From an uncultured Fidelibacterota bacterium (GTDB lineage: Bacteria; Fidelibacterota; Marinisomatia; Marinisomatales; TCS55): a stretch of 64,000 nt of DNA. The stretch is from positions 37,026 through 101,025 of the forward strand of contig CAJXWT010000001.1 in NCBI GenBank assembly GCA_913062595.1. Reading direction: 5' to 3'. The notes beneath the pieces are model-generated. The model was not told where the DNA came from and made no database searches. It was given only the letters and a program-made list of their open reading frames with translations. Every line of letters starts with the position of its first letter. Position 1 is the first letter of the stretch. The position numbers were made by a program, and so were the translations under genes. Positions 28,753 through 37,781 of the stretch are shown here, piece by piece.

Positions 28753-31382
28753 TGGATCATTTCAAGATTAGATAACATTTTTTTCAATTCTTCTGACATT
28801 TCTGCCCTTTTTTCTTTTTCCCGTTCCACAACGTTCTCAGGAGCCCGCTTCAGAAAATCTTTATTTCTCAATTTCTGGTATACAACTTCCAAATGAGATT
28901 CAATTTCATCAATACGTTTTTGCAGTCGATTCCGTTCCAAATCAAAATCAATAAGTCCTTCTAGAGGGATAAATATCTCCATTCCATCAACTACGGAAGT
29001 TGCCGAGTTCAGCGGCTTGTTACCACCTTCAGATGATGTGATATTATCTATCCTTGCTAATGAACGAATGATTGTACTATATGAATTTAAGATTGATTTT
29101 TGTTTTGGATTACAATGAACAATCATATCCGCGTATTTACCAGGAGGAACGTTCATTTGCGCACGAATTGTTCTTACAGAGGATATCACTCCCTTTAATA
29201 ATTCCATTTGCGGATCAACTGTTTCATCAATCCAGTTTTCATCAACTATTGGCCAAGCAGAAATAATAGCATCAACATCATCTTCATTTTTGATCTGGGA
29301 CCAGATCTCCTCTGTCACGAACGGAGCATAAGGGTGTAGCAGTAAAATAATTTTGCGCAAGACATGCACAGTTACTGCTCTTGTCGCATTAGCACTGGAT
29401 TTATCACCATTACTAAAATGTGTTTTTGCTATTTCAATGTACCAATCACAATAATCACTCCACGTAAATTCATAAATGGCTTTCGCTGCTTCGTTAAAAT
29501 GAAAACGGCTCAAATTTCTATTTACACGTTCTATCGTACGTTGCAAACGACTTAAGATCCAAAGTTCAGGCAGATTCAGATCTTTTTCAGATAAGTCAAG
29601 TACAGGCAAATCATCTTCCACATTCATCAATACAAATCTGGACGCATTCCACAATTTATTAATAAAGTTTCGGCCTACTTCAAGCCGCTTGGGTGAGAAT
29701 AATACATCCAATCCTTGCGGAGCCATAAGCATAGTACCAAAACGTACAGCATCAGTGCCATACTTTTCAAATAGATCAAATGGATCCGGAGAATTGCCCA
29801 ATGACTTACTAAATTTTTTACCGTTTTCATCGCGGAGAATACTAGTGAAATACACATCTTTAAAAGGCGCATTATCCATGAATTCGTACCCAGATATTAT
29901 CATCCGTGCCACCCAAAAGAATATGATGTCTGGACCTGTTACCAAAGATGCGGTTGGATAGAAATAATCTAAGTCATGATCTTTTTCCGGCCATTGATGT
30001 ACTGCGAAGGGCCACAGCCAAGATGAGGCCCAAGTGTCCAAGACATCCTTATCCTGCGTCCAATTTTCTTTGTCTTCAGGTCCATCTAATGAAACATGAA
30101 TCTTTTTTGGATCTTCATTATGATACCACACAGGGATGCGATGTCCCCACCATAATTGTCGACTGATACACCAGTCCTTTATATTTTCCATCCAGTGATT
30201 ATAGGTCTTTACCCAATGCGTGGGATGGAAGTTTATCAGGCCTTTATTTACAGCGTCCAATGCTGGTTTGGATAATTCTGTCATTTTCAAAAACCATTGA
30301 TCAGACATATAATATTCTATGGGAACACTGCCTCGCTCTGAAAATCCAACCTTATGAATATATTCCTCTATTGTCTCTAACAGTCCTGCAGCCTCAAGAT
30401 CATTGACTACTGCTTCACGCGCATCCTCCCGACTCATGTCCCTGTATTTTTCCGGTACGTTAGAGTTTAAGGAAGCATCAGCATTCATAATATTGATAAA
30501 CGCAAGATTATGGCGTTCGCCAATAACGAAATCATTGGGGTCATGGGCCGGAGTTACTTTGACACAACCAGTTCCAAATTCCGGATCCACAAATTCGTCA
30601 GCAATAATTGGTATTTCCCGCTTGGTCAGTGGCAGTGATACTGATTCCCCAAGCAAATGCTTATAGCGCTTATCCTTTGGGTGAATTGCTACAGCGGTAT
30701 CACCTAACATTGTTTCTGGACGTGTCGTAGCTACAACCAAAAATTCGTCAGAACCTGTTATCGGATAGCGTAAATACCATAAGTGTCCATTGACCTCCTG
30801 ATGAGTCACTTCTTCATCGCTTATAGCTGATTTCGAAACAGGGCACCAATTAACAAGTCTATGTCCTTTGTAAATAAGCCCTTTTTCATAGAGTTTAACA
30901 AAAGCTTCCAATACAGCACGGGTATAACCATCGTCCATGGTAAACCTCTCCCGTTCCCAATCACAAGAACAACCAAGTTTTTTCAATTGCTGTATAATTA
31001 TGCCGCCATATTTTTCCTTCCATTGCCAAGCATGGTCTAAAAACTCTTCTCGCGACAGAGAATCTTTTTCTATTCCTTGATCCATTAACATATCAACTAC
31101 TTTTGTTTCCGTCGCAATCGAAGCATGATCCGTACCAGGAATCCAGCAAGCTTGTTTTCCTTCCATTCTTGCTTTCCTAATAAGTATGTCCTGAATCGTA
31201 TTATTTAATACATGCCCCATCGTAAGCATGCCTGTAATGTTAGGCGGTGGTATTACTACTGTGTAAGGTTTTTTTTGGGGATCTGGTTCAACGTGGAAAT
31301 AATTCTGGTCTAACCAGTGTTGATACCATTTATCTTCGACCCGATTTGGGTCATAAACTTTTTCTAACTGGGGTTGGGCCAT
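28749..31382 (-). CDS. valS: valine-tRNA ligase
   Basis: Charges tRNA-Val and edits mischarged threonine. The 877 residues match bacterial ValRS. Class I signatures: PPPNITGMLTMGHVLNN (HIGH region, here TMGH) near 45-61 and KKFSKSLGN (KMSKS loop) near 525. The CP1 editing domain contains ATTRPETMLGDTAVAIHP. The anticodon-binding domain has FTWSDYCDWYIE, and the C-terminus is a charged coiled coil (about 810-875), the tRNA-elbow arm. It is transcribed after the small cNMP-binding gene, with 31 bases between them. Confidence 0.97.
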   Translation of the reverse strand: MAQPQLEKVYDPNRVEDKWYQHWLDQNYFHVEPDPQKKPYTVVIPPPNITGMLTMGHVLNNTIQDILIRKARMEGKQACWIPGTDHASIATETKVVDMLMDQGIEKDSLSREEFLDHAWQWKEKYGGIIIQQLKKLGCSCDWERERFTMDDGYTRAVLEAFVKLYEKGLIYKGHRLVNWCPVSKSAISDEEVTHQEVNGHLWYLRYPITGSDEFLVVATTRPETMLGDTAVAIHPKDKRYKHLLGESVSLPLTKREIPIIADEFVDPEFGTGCVKVTPAHDPNDFVIGERHNLAFINIMNADASLNSNVPEKYRDMSREDAREAVVNDLEAAGLLETIEEYIHKVGFSERGSVPIEYYMSDQWFLKMTELSKPALDAVNKGLINFHPTHWVKTYNHWMENIKDWCISRQLWWGHRIPVWYHNEDPKKIHVSLDGPEDKENWTQDKDVLDTWASSWLWPFAVHQWPEKDHDLDYFYPTASLVTGPDIIFFWVARMIISGYEFMDNAPFKDVYFTSILRDENGKKFSKSLGNSPDPFDLFEKYGTDAVRFGTMLMAPQGLDVLFSPKRLEVGRNFINKLWNASRFVLMNVEDDLPVLDLSEKDLNLPELWILSRLQRTIERVNRNLSRFHFNEAAKAIYEFTWSDYCDWYIEIAKTHFSNGDKSSANATRAVTVHVLRKIILLLHPYAPFVTEEIWSQIKNEDDVDAIISAWPIVDENWIDETVDPQMELLKGVISSVRTIRAQMNVPPGKYADMIVHCNPKQKSILNSYSTIIRSLARIDNITSSEGGNKPLNSATSVVDGMEIFIPLEGLIDFDLERNRLQKRIDEIESHLEVVYQKLRNKDFLKRAPENVVEREKEKRAEMSEELKKMLSNLEMIQ

Positions 31383-31413
31383 TCGCCGTATTCATCCAGT
31401 AAAAATTTTTTAA

Positions 31414-31917
31414 TTATCTTTCTAATACGAGACTAAATGCAGTGGTTAACTTTAATACGTTCTGATTAGTCTCGACCAATCTCCTGCAAAGAATCTTAGC
31501 CAAATTCTTCATCACCTTGTAGCCTATATCTGGATATTCATCACAGATTACCAACAGGTCATCAGACATAAGTTGGGCCAACTTACATTCTGTAATTGCT
31601 TTCACACTAGCACTACGACGGTCTTTTTTGTCAAACAGAGACATCTCGCCAAAAAGAGGCTTCACATCTGCTGAAAGGTTAATAATCGCTTTTTCACGAT
31701 TATCAAGACCACCCTTGTGCATTGAAAGGGTCAGTGCCTGGTTTATTCTTACTTGCCCTTCCAACAGCAGGTAAATAGAATCACCAATATCTCCTTCTAC
31801 TATAAAATTCTGTCCCTTAGGCACGTTTATATTTCTCATTTTTTTCTGAAACAGTATTATTTCATTCTCATCCAGGTTCCTAAATATCTGAAATTGCTTT
31901 AATTCATTAATATCCAT
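31414..31917 (-). CDS. cyclic nucleotide-binding domain protein (stand-alone)
   Basis: A 167-residue single-domain CAP_ED protein: FIVEGDIGDSIYLLLEGQV forms the first beta-roll, and PLFGEMSLFDKKDRRSASV is the phosphate-binding cassette (Glu in GEMS, Arg in RRSAS). No DNA-binding helix-turn-helix follows; the C-terminal helix has CRRLVETNQNVLKLTTAF. It starts seven bases after the K+ channel gene with a good GAGG, so it may act as a separate ligand-binding subunit or sensor for that channel. It is related to the protein at 45820-46326, which has the same C-terminal helix pattern. Bound nucleotide is unknown. Confidence 0.85.
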   Translation of the reverse strand: MDINELKQFQIFRNLDENEIILFQKKMRNINVPKGQNFIVEGDIGDSIYLLLEGQVRINQALTLSMHKGGLDNREKAIINLSADVKPLFGEMSLFDKKDRRSASVKAITECKLAQLMSDDLLVICDEYPDIGYKVMKNLAKILCRRLVETNQNVLKLTTAFSLVLER

Positions 31918-31924
31918 AGCTACC

Positions 31925-33049
31925 TCAAGGAATTACGATGGCACGCTGGCCTGCTTCGATTTTGAAACTGCTTTTGGGGTTAATTATTGTTGTAACTTTA
32001 CTCTCTTCCTGCAAAGAGATCCCCCCCTCATTTAACTTTCGCTCAATGAATGCATCTAGCGCTGAAGTATCTGCAGATAGAACTTCCCCAATGCCCAAAT
32101 TTACCTCTTCCGAAAAAAGCCCAACAAGAATCCAAGCGCTGGTTGACCGAAAATAGCTAAATAAGTCATCAAATGTTCTTCCAACAAACTGGTTGGGAAT
32201 ATCAACGCGTCTCAACCTGGTGTCTGAACTTGCATTAAGTAATCTTTTAGTGGTTTGGGGAATACCTGGATCCATAACATGAGAAGCCAGCATATAAGCA
32301 CCAAAATCGTCACTAAGAACTACTTCATCAACATTTGCACGTCTTATGTGAGTTAGATTTTCACGTTGCATAAGATATGCGACTACCCGAACACTGGAGA
32401 CCAAACTTTTTATGGTAAGAGTCGCAAAAATTGTCTTTTCATCCGGAGAACCAATATTTTCGTCATCGAGACTAGGAATAATTATTGCTGTTTTAGCATT
32501 TTCTATACTGGCCTTTTTTAAAATCTCCTCGCTGGTAAAATCTCCAGCAACAAAATGAAGATCCACATCCTTATACTTATTTTTCAAATGATTAACTATA
32601 TCTTCGTGGATTTCATTTATAAGAACCAGTTCAAGTGTTTTTTGATCAGTTAAATTCCTTAATGAATCAATAATTGATTCTGCATTTTTATTCCAACCAC
32701 AAAGAATAATGTGATCACTTATATTTACTTTTTCCAAACCTTTATCCTCCCGAATTCTTTTCGCTACATAAATTGATGAAATGGTCGCAGTTAATAAGGA
32801 AACAAGTGCAATACCTGCAAACATAATAAAGACCGCAAAGAATCTTCCCTCCGGTGTACTAGGAGCGAAATCACCATATCCTACTGTTGTCATGGTTACT
32901 ATCGCCCACCAAAAAGGTGCTTCTTTTTCAGTAATAGGTCCAGACTCCAAGTACATAACTATAAATCCACCAAGCACCATAATAATGAATAAACCAGCAC
33001 CTACCTGAAAAAAACTGTTTCGTATCAGTTGTCTAAACCAACGACGCAT
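31925..33049 (-). CDS. two-TM potassium channel with RCK (TrkA-N) domain
   Basis: A 374-residue MthK-like channel subunit. TM1 lies at about 13-35, the pore helix and selectivity filter TVGYGD at 55-60, and TM2 at about 68-96. The RCK regulatory domain follows from about 108 (HIILCGWNKNAESIIDSL), where the MthK-type GW motif replaces the classical GxGxxG of TrkA. A C-terminal TrkA-C-like segment runs from about 255. It would form a tetramer gated by ligands at the RCK ring. It follows rlmD by 55 bases and is followed after seven bases by a cyclic nucleotide-binding protein. Confidence 0.92.
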   Translation of the reverse strand: MRRWFRQLIRNSFFQVGAGLFIIMVLGGFIVMYLESGPITEKEAPFWWAIVTMTTVGYGDFAPSTPEGRFFAVFIMFAGIALVSLLTATISSIYVAKRIREDKGLEKVNISDHIILCGWNKNAESIIDSLRNLTDQKTLELVLINEIHEDIVNHLKNKYKDVDLHFVAGDFTSEEILKKASIENAKTAIIIPSLDDENIGSPDEKTIFATLTIKSLVSSVRVVAYLMQRENLTHIRRANVDEVVLSDDFGAYMLASHVMDPGIPQTTKRLLNASSDTRLRRVDIPNQFVGRTFDDLFSYFRSTSAWILVGLFSEEVNLGIGEVLSADTSALDAFIERKLNEGGISLQEESKVTTIINPKSSFKIEAGQRAIVIP

Positions 33050-33104
33050 GGATAAAAATTTAAGTCAAGAAAAAATAAGATATAAAGGTTCGATTTATCT
33101 TTCA

Positions 33105-34508
33105 TTACTTTGTCAATAATGCAACGGTCTCAATATGGGGAGTATGCGGGAACATATCTACCAGGGTCATTGATTGTAATTTCCAGCCCCAATGAATTAA
33201 TTGGATTATATCCCGCGCCTGAGTTGTAGGGTTACATGATACATAAACTATACGTCGAGAACCGAACTTAGGTAATGCTTTCACCATATTTTTATGAATG
33301 CCAGATCTTGGTGGATCAAGTATCAATACATCCGGAGTGGGATAATTATCTAGATTACGACCCTTTTTAAAATAAGTATCGAGATTAACTTTGTGAAATA
33401 TCGTATTACCAATTCCATTGATTACTGCGTTTCTTGTTGCATTTTCAATTGCACTTTTAATCACATCAAAGCCATATATTTCCTTTGCATAACGCGCCAA
33501 GAATAGAGCAATCGACCCCGCACCACAAAACAAATCAAAGACTATTTCCTTTCCAGTTAATTCAACATACTCTTGCACGGTTAGAAATAATTTTTCTGCC
33601 TGATAAGTATTGGTTTGAAAAAATGAGTTCGCGGAAATTTCAAAAGTGATGTCACCTAATTTTTCCCGGATAGCAGGCGCCCCATGTAGGATTATTTCTG
33701 ATTCACCATAAGCTACATCTGCTCTTCTAGTATTTATATTATTCACGATTGAATTGATATCAGGAAATTGATTTAAAAGCGCTTTTTTAATTGGTTCCAA
33801 TAGTTTCGTATTTTCATAGCTGGTAACCAGATTTACCATTAATTCGCCAGTATTGTAACCATAGCGAAGCACCAAATGGCGTAAGTAACCGTTGTTTGTT
33901 TTATTATCATATGGCTTCAGATTATTATTTAATGCTTCAGCCCGCACCAAATTCAATATGTTATTACATATTTTTTCTTGAATATGACATTCATTGATAT
34001 CCAAAATTTTATCGTAACGGCGAGGAATATGTAATCCAAGTGCAAAATCAGATTCTGGAACTTCTTTTTCTCCTTCAAGTATCCAACGGCGATTACTAAA
34101 TGAAAACTCCATTTTATTACGGTAATTATATTGTTTATCAGCAGCTATAACTTTATTCACAGTAAAATCATCTATTCCAGCTTGCCTTATATAAAGATCT
34201 TCAACCTGCTTTTTTTTCTGATTTACCTGTTCTTTGTAATCTAGGTTTTGTGTGCTGCAACCGCCGCAAACGGGGAAATGTTTACATAATGAATCAACTA
34301 CATGCGGTGAATCTCTTAAAATCTTCAATGGTCTAGCTTCCGCATAACCTCTGTGCTTTTTATATACCAAAGCACGTACTTTTTGTCCGGGTAAAGTATT
34401 ATTTACAAAAACGACAAAATTATCCTTTCTAGCCACACCTTTTCCGCCAAAGGCTAATGATTCTATTTCTAGGCTTAATTCTGCCCCTTTTACTATAGGA
34501 TTAATCAT
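33105..34508 (-). CDS. rlmD: 23S rRNA (uracil-5)-methyltransferase, RlmD/RumA family
   Basis: A 467-residue TrmA/RumA-family enzyme making 5-methyluridine in rRNA. It has an N-terminal TRAM domain (about 8-65) and a [4Fe-4S] ligand set at Cys75, Cys81, Cys84 and Cys174. The SAM-binding motif is FDLFCGAGSIALFLA, followed by the catalytic motifs LDPPRSGIHKNM and YVSCNPTT, whose Cys is the nucleophile. The FeS cysteines favour RlmD (U1939) over TrmA, but the exact target could be RlmCD-like. It is last in the glmM-deoC-aldehyde dehydrogenase run, 25 bases downstream. Confidence 0.9.
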   Translation of the reverse strand: MINPIVKGAELSLEIESLAFGGKGVARKDNFVVFVNNTLPGQKVRALVYKKHRGYAEARPLKILRDSPHVVDSLCKHFPVCGGCSTQNLDYKEQVNQKKKQVEDLYIRQAGIDDFTVNKVIAADKQYNYRNKMEFSFSNRRWILEGEKEVPESDFALGLHIPRRYDKILDINECHIQEKICNNILNLVRAEALNNNLKPYDNKTNNGYLRHLVLRYGYNTGELMVNLVTSYENTKLLEPIKKALLNQFPDINSIVNNINTRRADVAYGESEIILHGAPAIREKLGDITFEISANSFFQTNTYQAEKLFLTVQEYVELTGKEIVFDLFCGAGSIALFLARYAKEIYGFDVIKSAIENATRNAVINGIGNTIFHKVNLDTYFKKGRNLDNYPTPDVLILDPPRSGIHKNMVKALPKFGSRRIVYVSCNPTTQARDIIQLIHWGWKLQSMTLVDMFPHTPHIETVALLTK

Positions 34509-34533
34509 TGCGAAACTTAAATAATAAGATCGA

Positions 34534-35397
34534 TCAGTAACCGATAGGATGCCAGGTAGTTTTTATTTCCTGACTTTTCATTATATGATATGGTCCCTGC
34601 GCATCTGGATTTATCCAATTCTGGTCCGCATATTTAACTGCCCTCTTAACATTTAAGGCAGTATTTTTTTCGACCATACTTGCATGGCCGGAATCGGCCC
34701 CACAATAGATAATTGCATTTACATCCATATGCGATGAAAACTGTTCAATCAATTCATCATGTCGGCCACTCATAATATTTATCACGCCACCGGGAACATC
34801 AGAGGAGTGCAGTACTTCCGCAAACGTTATTCCACACAATGGGTATGATTCAGAAGCTAGGACTACCACTGTATTGCCACCTACAACAGCGGGTACAACT
34901 ACTGATAGGAAACCTAGCAAACATGAATTATCAGGTGCAATTGCTGCAACGACACCAGTTGGTTCTGGGGTCGAAAAATTATAATATGGGGAGGAAACAG
35001 GATTTACTCTACTGAAAAGTTGTTGATATTTATCTGCCCAACCAGCATAATAAACTAAACGATCAATACTGAGGGTTACTTCTTTCTTTGATTGTTTCTT
35101 AGTAAAGCCTTGTAAAATCAACTCTGATATGAATTGTTCCTTCCTACCCTCCAACATTTCTGCTATACGATAAAATATTTGTCCACGATTATATGCTGAA
35201 CGACCAGACCAAGCTTTGAAAGCACTTCGTGCAGACACAACTGCATTTCTAAAATCTTTTCTGGAACCGCGACAAAAATTAATGATCATTTTTTTCTTGG
35301 GGTCAATCCATTTAATATAACGGCCAGATTCAGTACGTGAAAAATTGCCATCAATGTAAAGTTTATAGGTCTTATTAATATGTAATGATTGCGTCAT
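34534..35397 (-). CDS. aldehyde dehydrogenase-like protein lacking the catalytic domain (ALDH16 second-domain type)
   Basis: A 287-residue protein that reads as the N-terminal two thirds of an ALDH: the opening YKLYIDGNFSRTESGRY, then AWSGRSAYNRGQIFYRIAEML, and the Rossmann region VAAIAPDNSCLLGF and VVGGNTVVVLASES. It ends before any equivalent of the catalytic Glu (LELGGK) or catalytic Cys. The length and truncation point match the non-catalytic second domain of ALDH16 proteins rather than random decay, and the frame is intact. It begins 12 bases after the active ALDH gene. It probably forms part of that enzyme's assembly; a pseudogene is the alternative. Confidence 0.75.
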   Translation of the reverse strand: MTQSLHINKTYKLYIDGNFSRTESGRYIKWIDPKKKMIINFCRGSRKDFRNAVVSARSAFKAWSGRSAYNRGQIFYRIAEMLEGRKEQFISELILQGFTKKQSKKEVTLSIDRLVYYAGWADKYQQLFSRVNPVSSPYYNFSTPEPTGVVAAIAPDNSCLLGFLSVVVPAVVGGNTVVVLASESYPLCGITFAEVLHSSDVPGGVINIMSGRHDELIEQFSSHMDVNAIIYCGADSGHASMVEKNTALNVKRAVKYADQNWINPDAQGPYHIMKSQEIKTTWHPIGY

Positions 35398-35409
35398 TAT
35401 CCAGGATTG

Positions 35410-36885
35410 TTAATAGAGATTAACATATTGTAATAATCCTTCCAAGCCACCTTCGCGGCCCATCCCGCTTTCTTTATAACCTCCAAAGGGAGAAGTTGGA
35501 TCAAACTTATTGAATGTATTGCCCCATATTACACCAGCACGAATATCTTTCGATATTTTGAAAATCTTCGATCCTTTATCTGTCCATACGCCGCCGGATA
35601 GTCCATAAGGTGTATTATTGGCTTTAGCAATTACCTCATCAATTGTACGAAAGGTTTGAATCACCAAAACAGGACCGAATATTTCCTCCTGGACCAAGCG
35701 ATGCGATTGACTCATATCGGTAAAAAGTGTCGGTGCACACCAATAGCCCTTTTTTGGTATAGTACAAGTTGACTGATATATTGTACTACCTTCATCTACA
35801 CCAATATCTAGATACATTTGAATCTTTTCCAACTGTGTCTTCGAATTAATTGCCCCTATGTCAGTATTCTTATCTAAGGGGTCACCTAAAATCAAGTTTT
35901 CCATACGACTTTTTAATTTAGATATTATTTCTTTAGAGACGCTCTCTTGAACATATAATCGCGAGCCCGCGCAGCAGACATGACCTTGATTGAAAAATAT
36001 ACTATTTATTATTCCCTCTACAGCCTGATCAATAGGTGCATCCTCAAAAATTATATTGGCAGCTTTACCACCGAGTTCCAAAGTATATTTCTTACTGGAT
36101 CCCGCTAAAGCCTGTATGATTGATTTTCCAACTTCCGTTGAACCTGTAAACGCAATTTTATCTACTTTGGGGTGGTCCACCAAATATTTGCCAGTACTTC
36201 CATCTCCGGTAACTATGTTTACTACCCCGGGAGGCAAATCTGCATCCTGGATGATTTCTGCGAGTTTAAGCGCAGTTAAGGGCGTTGTTTCAGCCGGTTT
36301 TAGTACAACGGTATTGCCGCTAGCGAGCGCTGGAGCAATTTTCCAGGCTGCCATCAATAGCGGGAAATTCCACGGGATAATTTGTCCAGCAACACCGATA
36401 GGTTTTGTTTTTCGACCGGGGAAAGCATAATCAAGTTTATCAGCCCAGCCAGCATAATAAAAAAAGTGAGCTGCTGCTAATGGTATATCTATATCCCTTG
36501 ATTCACGAATAGGCTTACCACCATCCAGAGACTCAATAACAGCAAACTCTCGAACCCGTTCCTGAATAAGCCGGGCAATACGATATATATATTTCCCTCG
36601 TTGGGATGGGTCCATTTTCTTCCAAACATTTTCATACGCTACCTTAGCTGCAGAAACAGCTTTATTAACATCAGCTTTGCCAGCAGAAGCTACTTTCGCT
36701 ATGTTAGTTTCATTTGCAGGATTAATGGAATTAAAATAAGTCCCTTCCTTTGGTTTTGTAAATTTTCCTGCAATGAACAAATCATAATTGGACTTCAATG
36801 AAATATGATCAGTGCTCTCCGGCGCGGCACTATATTCCCAATTTGTTGATACCTTCTTTTTTCTTATATTAGTTTTACTTACCAT
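35410..36885 (-). CDS. NAD(P)-dependent aldehyde dehydrogenase (ALDH16-like catalytic domain)
   Basis: A 491-residue complete ALDH. It contains IIPWNFPLLMAAWKIAPAL (cofactor region), VTGDGSTGKYL and FTGSTEVGKSI (Rossmann turn), catalytic Glu270 in LELGGK and catalytic Cys304 in GHVCCAGSR. The 34-residue spacing equals that of human ALDH2 (E268/C302). The CCAGSRL form and the position between deoC and a catalytic-domain-less ALDH suggest ALDH16-type ancestry. The likely role is oxidation of an aldehyde formed by deoxyribose breakdown, possibly acetaldehyde, but the substrate is inferred from context. It starts 3 bases after the deoC stop. Confidence 0.9.
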   Translation of the reverse strand: MVSKTNIRKKKVSTNWEYSAAPESTDHISLKSNYDLFIAGKFTKPKEGTYFNSINPANETNIAKVASAGKADVNKAVSAAKVAYENVWKKMDPSQRGKYIYRIARLIQERVREFAVIESLDGGKPIRESRDIDIPLAAAHFFYYAGWADKLDYAFPGRKTKPIGVAGQIIPWNFPLLMAAWKIAPALASGNTVVLKPAETTPLTALKLAEIIQDADLPPGVVNIVTGDGSTGKYLVDHPKVDKIAFTGSTEVGKSIIQALAGSSKKYTLELGGKAANIIFEDAPIDQAVEGIINSIFFNQGHVCCAGSRLYVQESVSKEIISKLKSRMENLILGDPLDKNTDIGAINSKTQLEKIQMYLDIGVDEGSTIYQSTCTIPKKGYWCAPTLFTDMSQSHRLVQEEIFGPVLVIQTFRTIDEVIAKANNTPYGLSGGVWTDKGSKIFKISKDIRAGVIWGNTFNKFDPTSPFGGYKESGMGREGGLEGLLQYVNLY

Positions 36886-36888
36886 ACA

Positions 36889-37773
36889 TTAATCCAATGA
36901 AAAATAATCAGATGATTGATAGTTGCCCTGATTTTGTTTAATAATCTGCATCAAAACATCATTTGCGAGAGAACTAGCACCAAAGCGGAACAAATCAGGG
37001 GTAAGCCATGCCTGTCCAAGTGTTTCACGAACCATTACCAGATATTGAATCCCTTGCTTTGCGGTGCTGATCCCGCCAGCTGGTTTCATACCAATTCTAT
37101 GCCCAGTTTGTACATAATGATCACGGACAGCTTCCAGCATAGTTAGAACAACTGCAGGCGTCGCACATGGATTGATCTTTCCCGTAGAGGTTTTAATAAA
37201 GTCTGCACCAGCATTCATGGCTAGATCACTTGCCCTGCGCACATTATCCAAAGTAACAAGTTCCCCAGTTTCTAGTATTACCTTTAGTTTTGCTGCGCCA
37301 CAGGCATTTTTTACTTGATAAATCTCATCACCAACGAATTCGAGATCACCACTTAAGAATTTACCTCTCGATATTACCATATCCACCTCTTCAGCCCCAG
37401 CATCAACTACAAATCGTACCTCTTTGAGTTTTGCTGATAAAGTTGTCATGCCGCTGGGAAACGCTGTAGCCACGGAAGCGATTTTGATATTAGTTCCAGC
37501 CAAGGCAACTTTTGCTACAGGCACCATGTTTGGGTAAACACAAATCGCTGCAACAGTTGGCAACCCAGGGTGTTGATCATGAAGATGAGCAGCTTTATAA
37601 CATAACTGCTTTACTTTCCCTGGAGAATCCTTTCCCTCCAATGTAGTCAGATCAATCATGCTGAGGATCATTTTAAGTGCCTGGACTTTGGACTCTTTTT
37701 TTATGCTTCTGGAAAAAAGTCTGGAAACTCTTTCCTCTGCACCAACCTGATCTATAGTTCTATTATTTATCAC
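36889..37773 (-). CDS. deoC: deoxyribose-phosphate aldolase
   Basis: Cleaves 2-deoxyribose-5-phosphate to acetaldehyde and glyceraldehyde-3-phosphate. The class I aldolase motifs are clear: the Schiff-base Lys194 in DFIKTSTGK, a second catalytic Lys in MKPAGGIS (about 228), and EEVDMVIS around 128-135. The 294 residues include an N-terminal extension of about 30 residues relative to E. coli DeoC, as in the longer eukaryote-like subfamily. The start is GTG (37771-37773). It is encoded 8 bases after glmM and immediately before the two ALDH genes, forming a deoxyribose-phosphate degradation set. No deoA, deoB or nucleoside permease is in the window. Confidence 0.95.
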   Translation of the reverse strand: MINNRTIDQVGAEERVSRLFSRSIKKESKVQALKMILSMIDLTTLEGKDSPGKVKQLCYKAAHLHDQHPGLPTVAAICVYPNMVPVAKVALAGTNIKIASVATAFPSGMTTLSAKLKEVRFVVDAGAEEVDMVISRGKFLSGDLEFVGDEIYQVKNACGAAKLKVILETGELVTLDNVRRASDLAMNAGADFIKTSTGKINPCATPAVVLTMLEAVRDHYVQTGHRIGMKPAGGISTAKQGIQYLVMVRETLGQAWLTPDLFRFGASSLANDVLMQIIKQNQGNYQSSDYFSLD

Positions 37774-37781
37774 TATGCTAA

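Noticed and set aside
34534..35397. Short aldehyde dehydrogenase as a frameshifted pseudogene
   Set aside because: The frame is intact, it starts cleanly 12 bases after its neighbour, and its truncation point matches the ALDH16 second domain; decay remains possible but is less likely.
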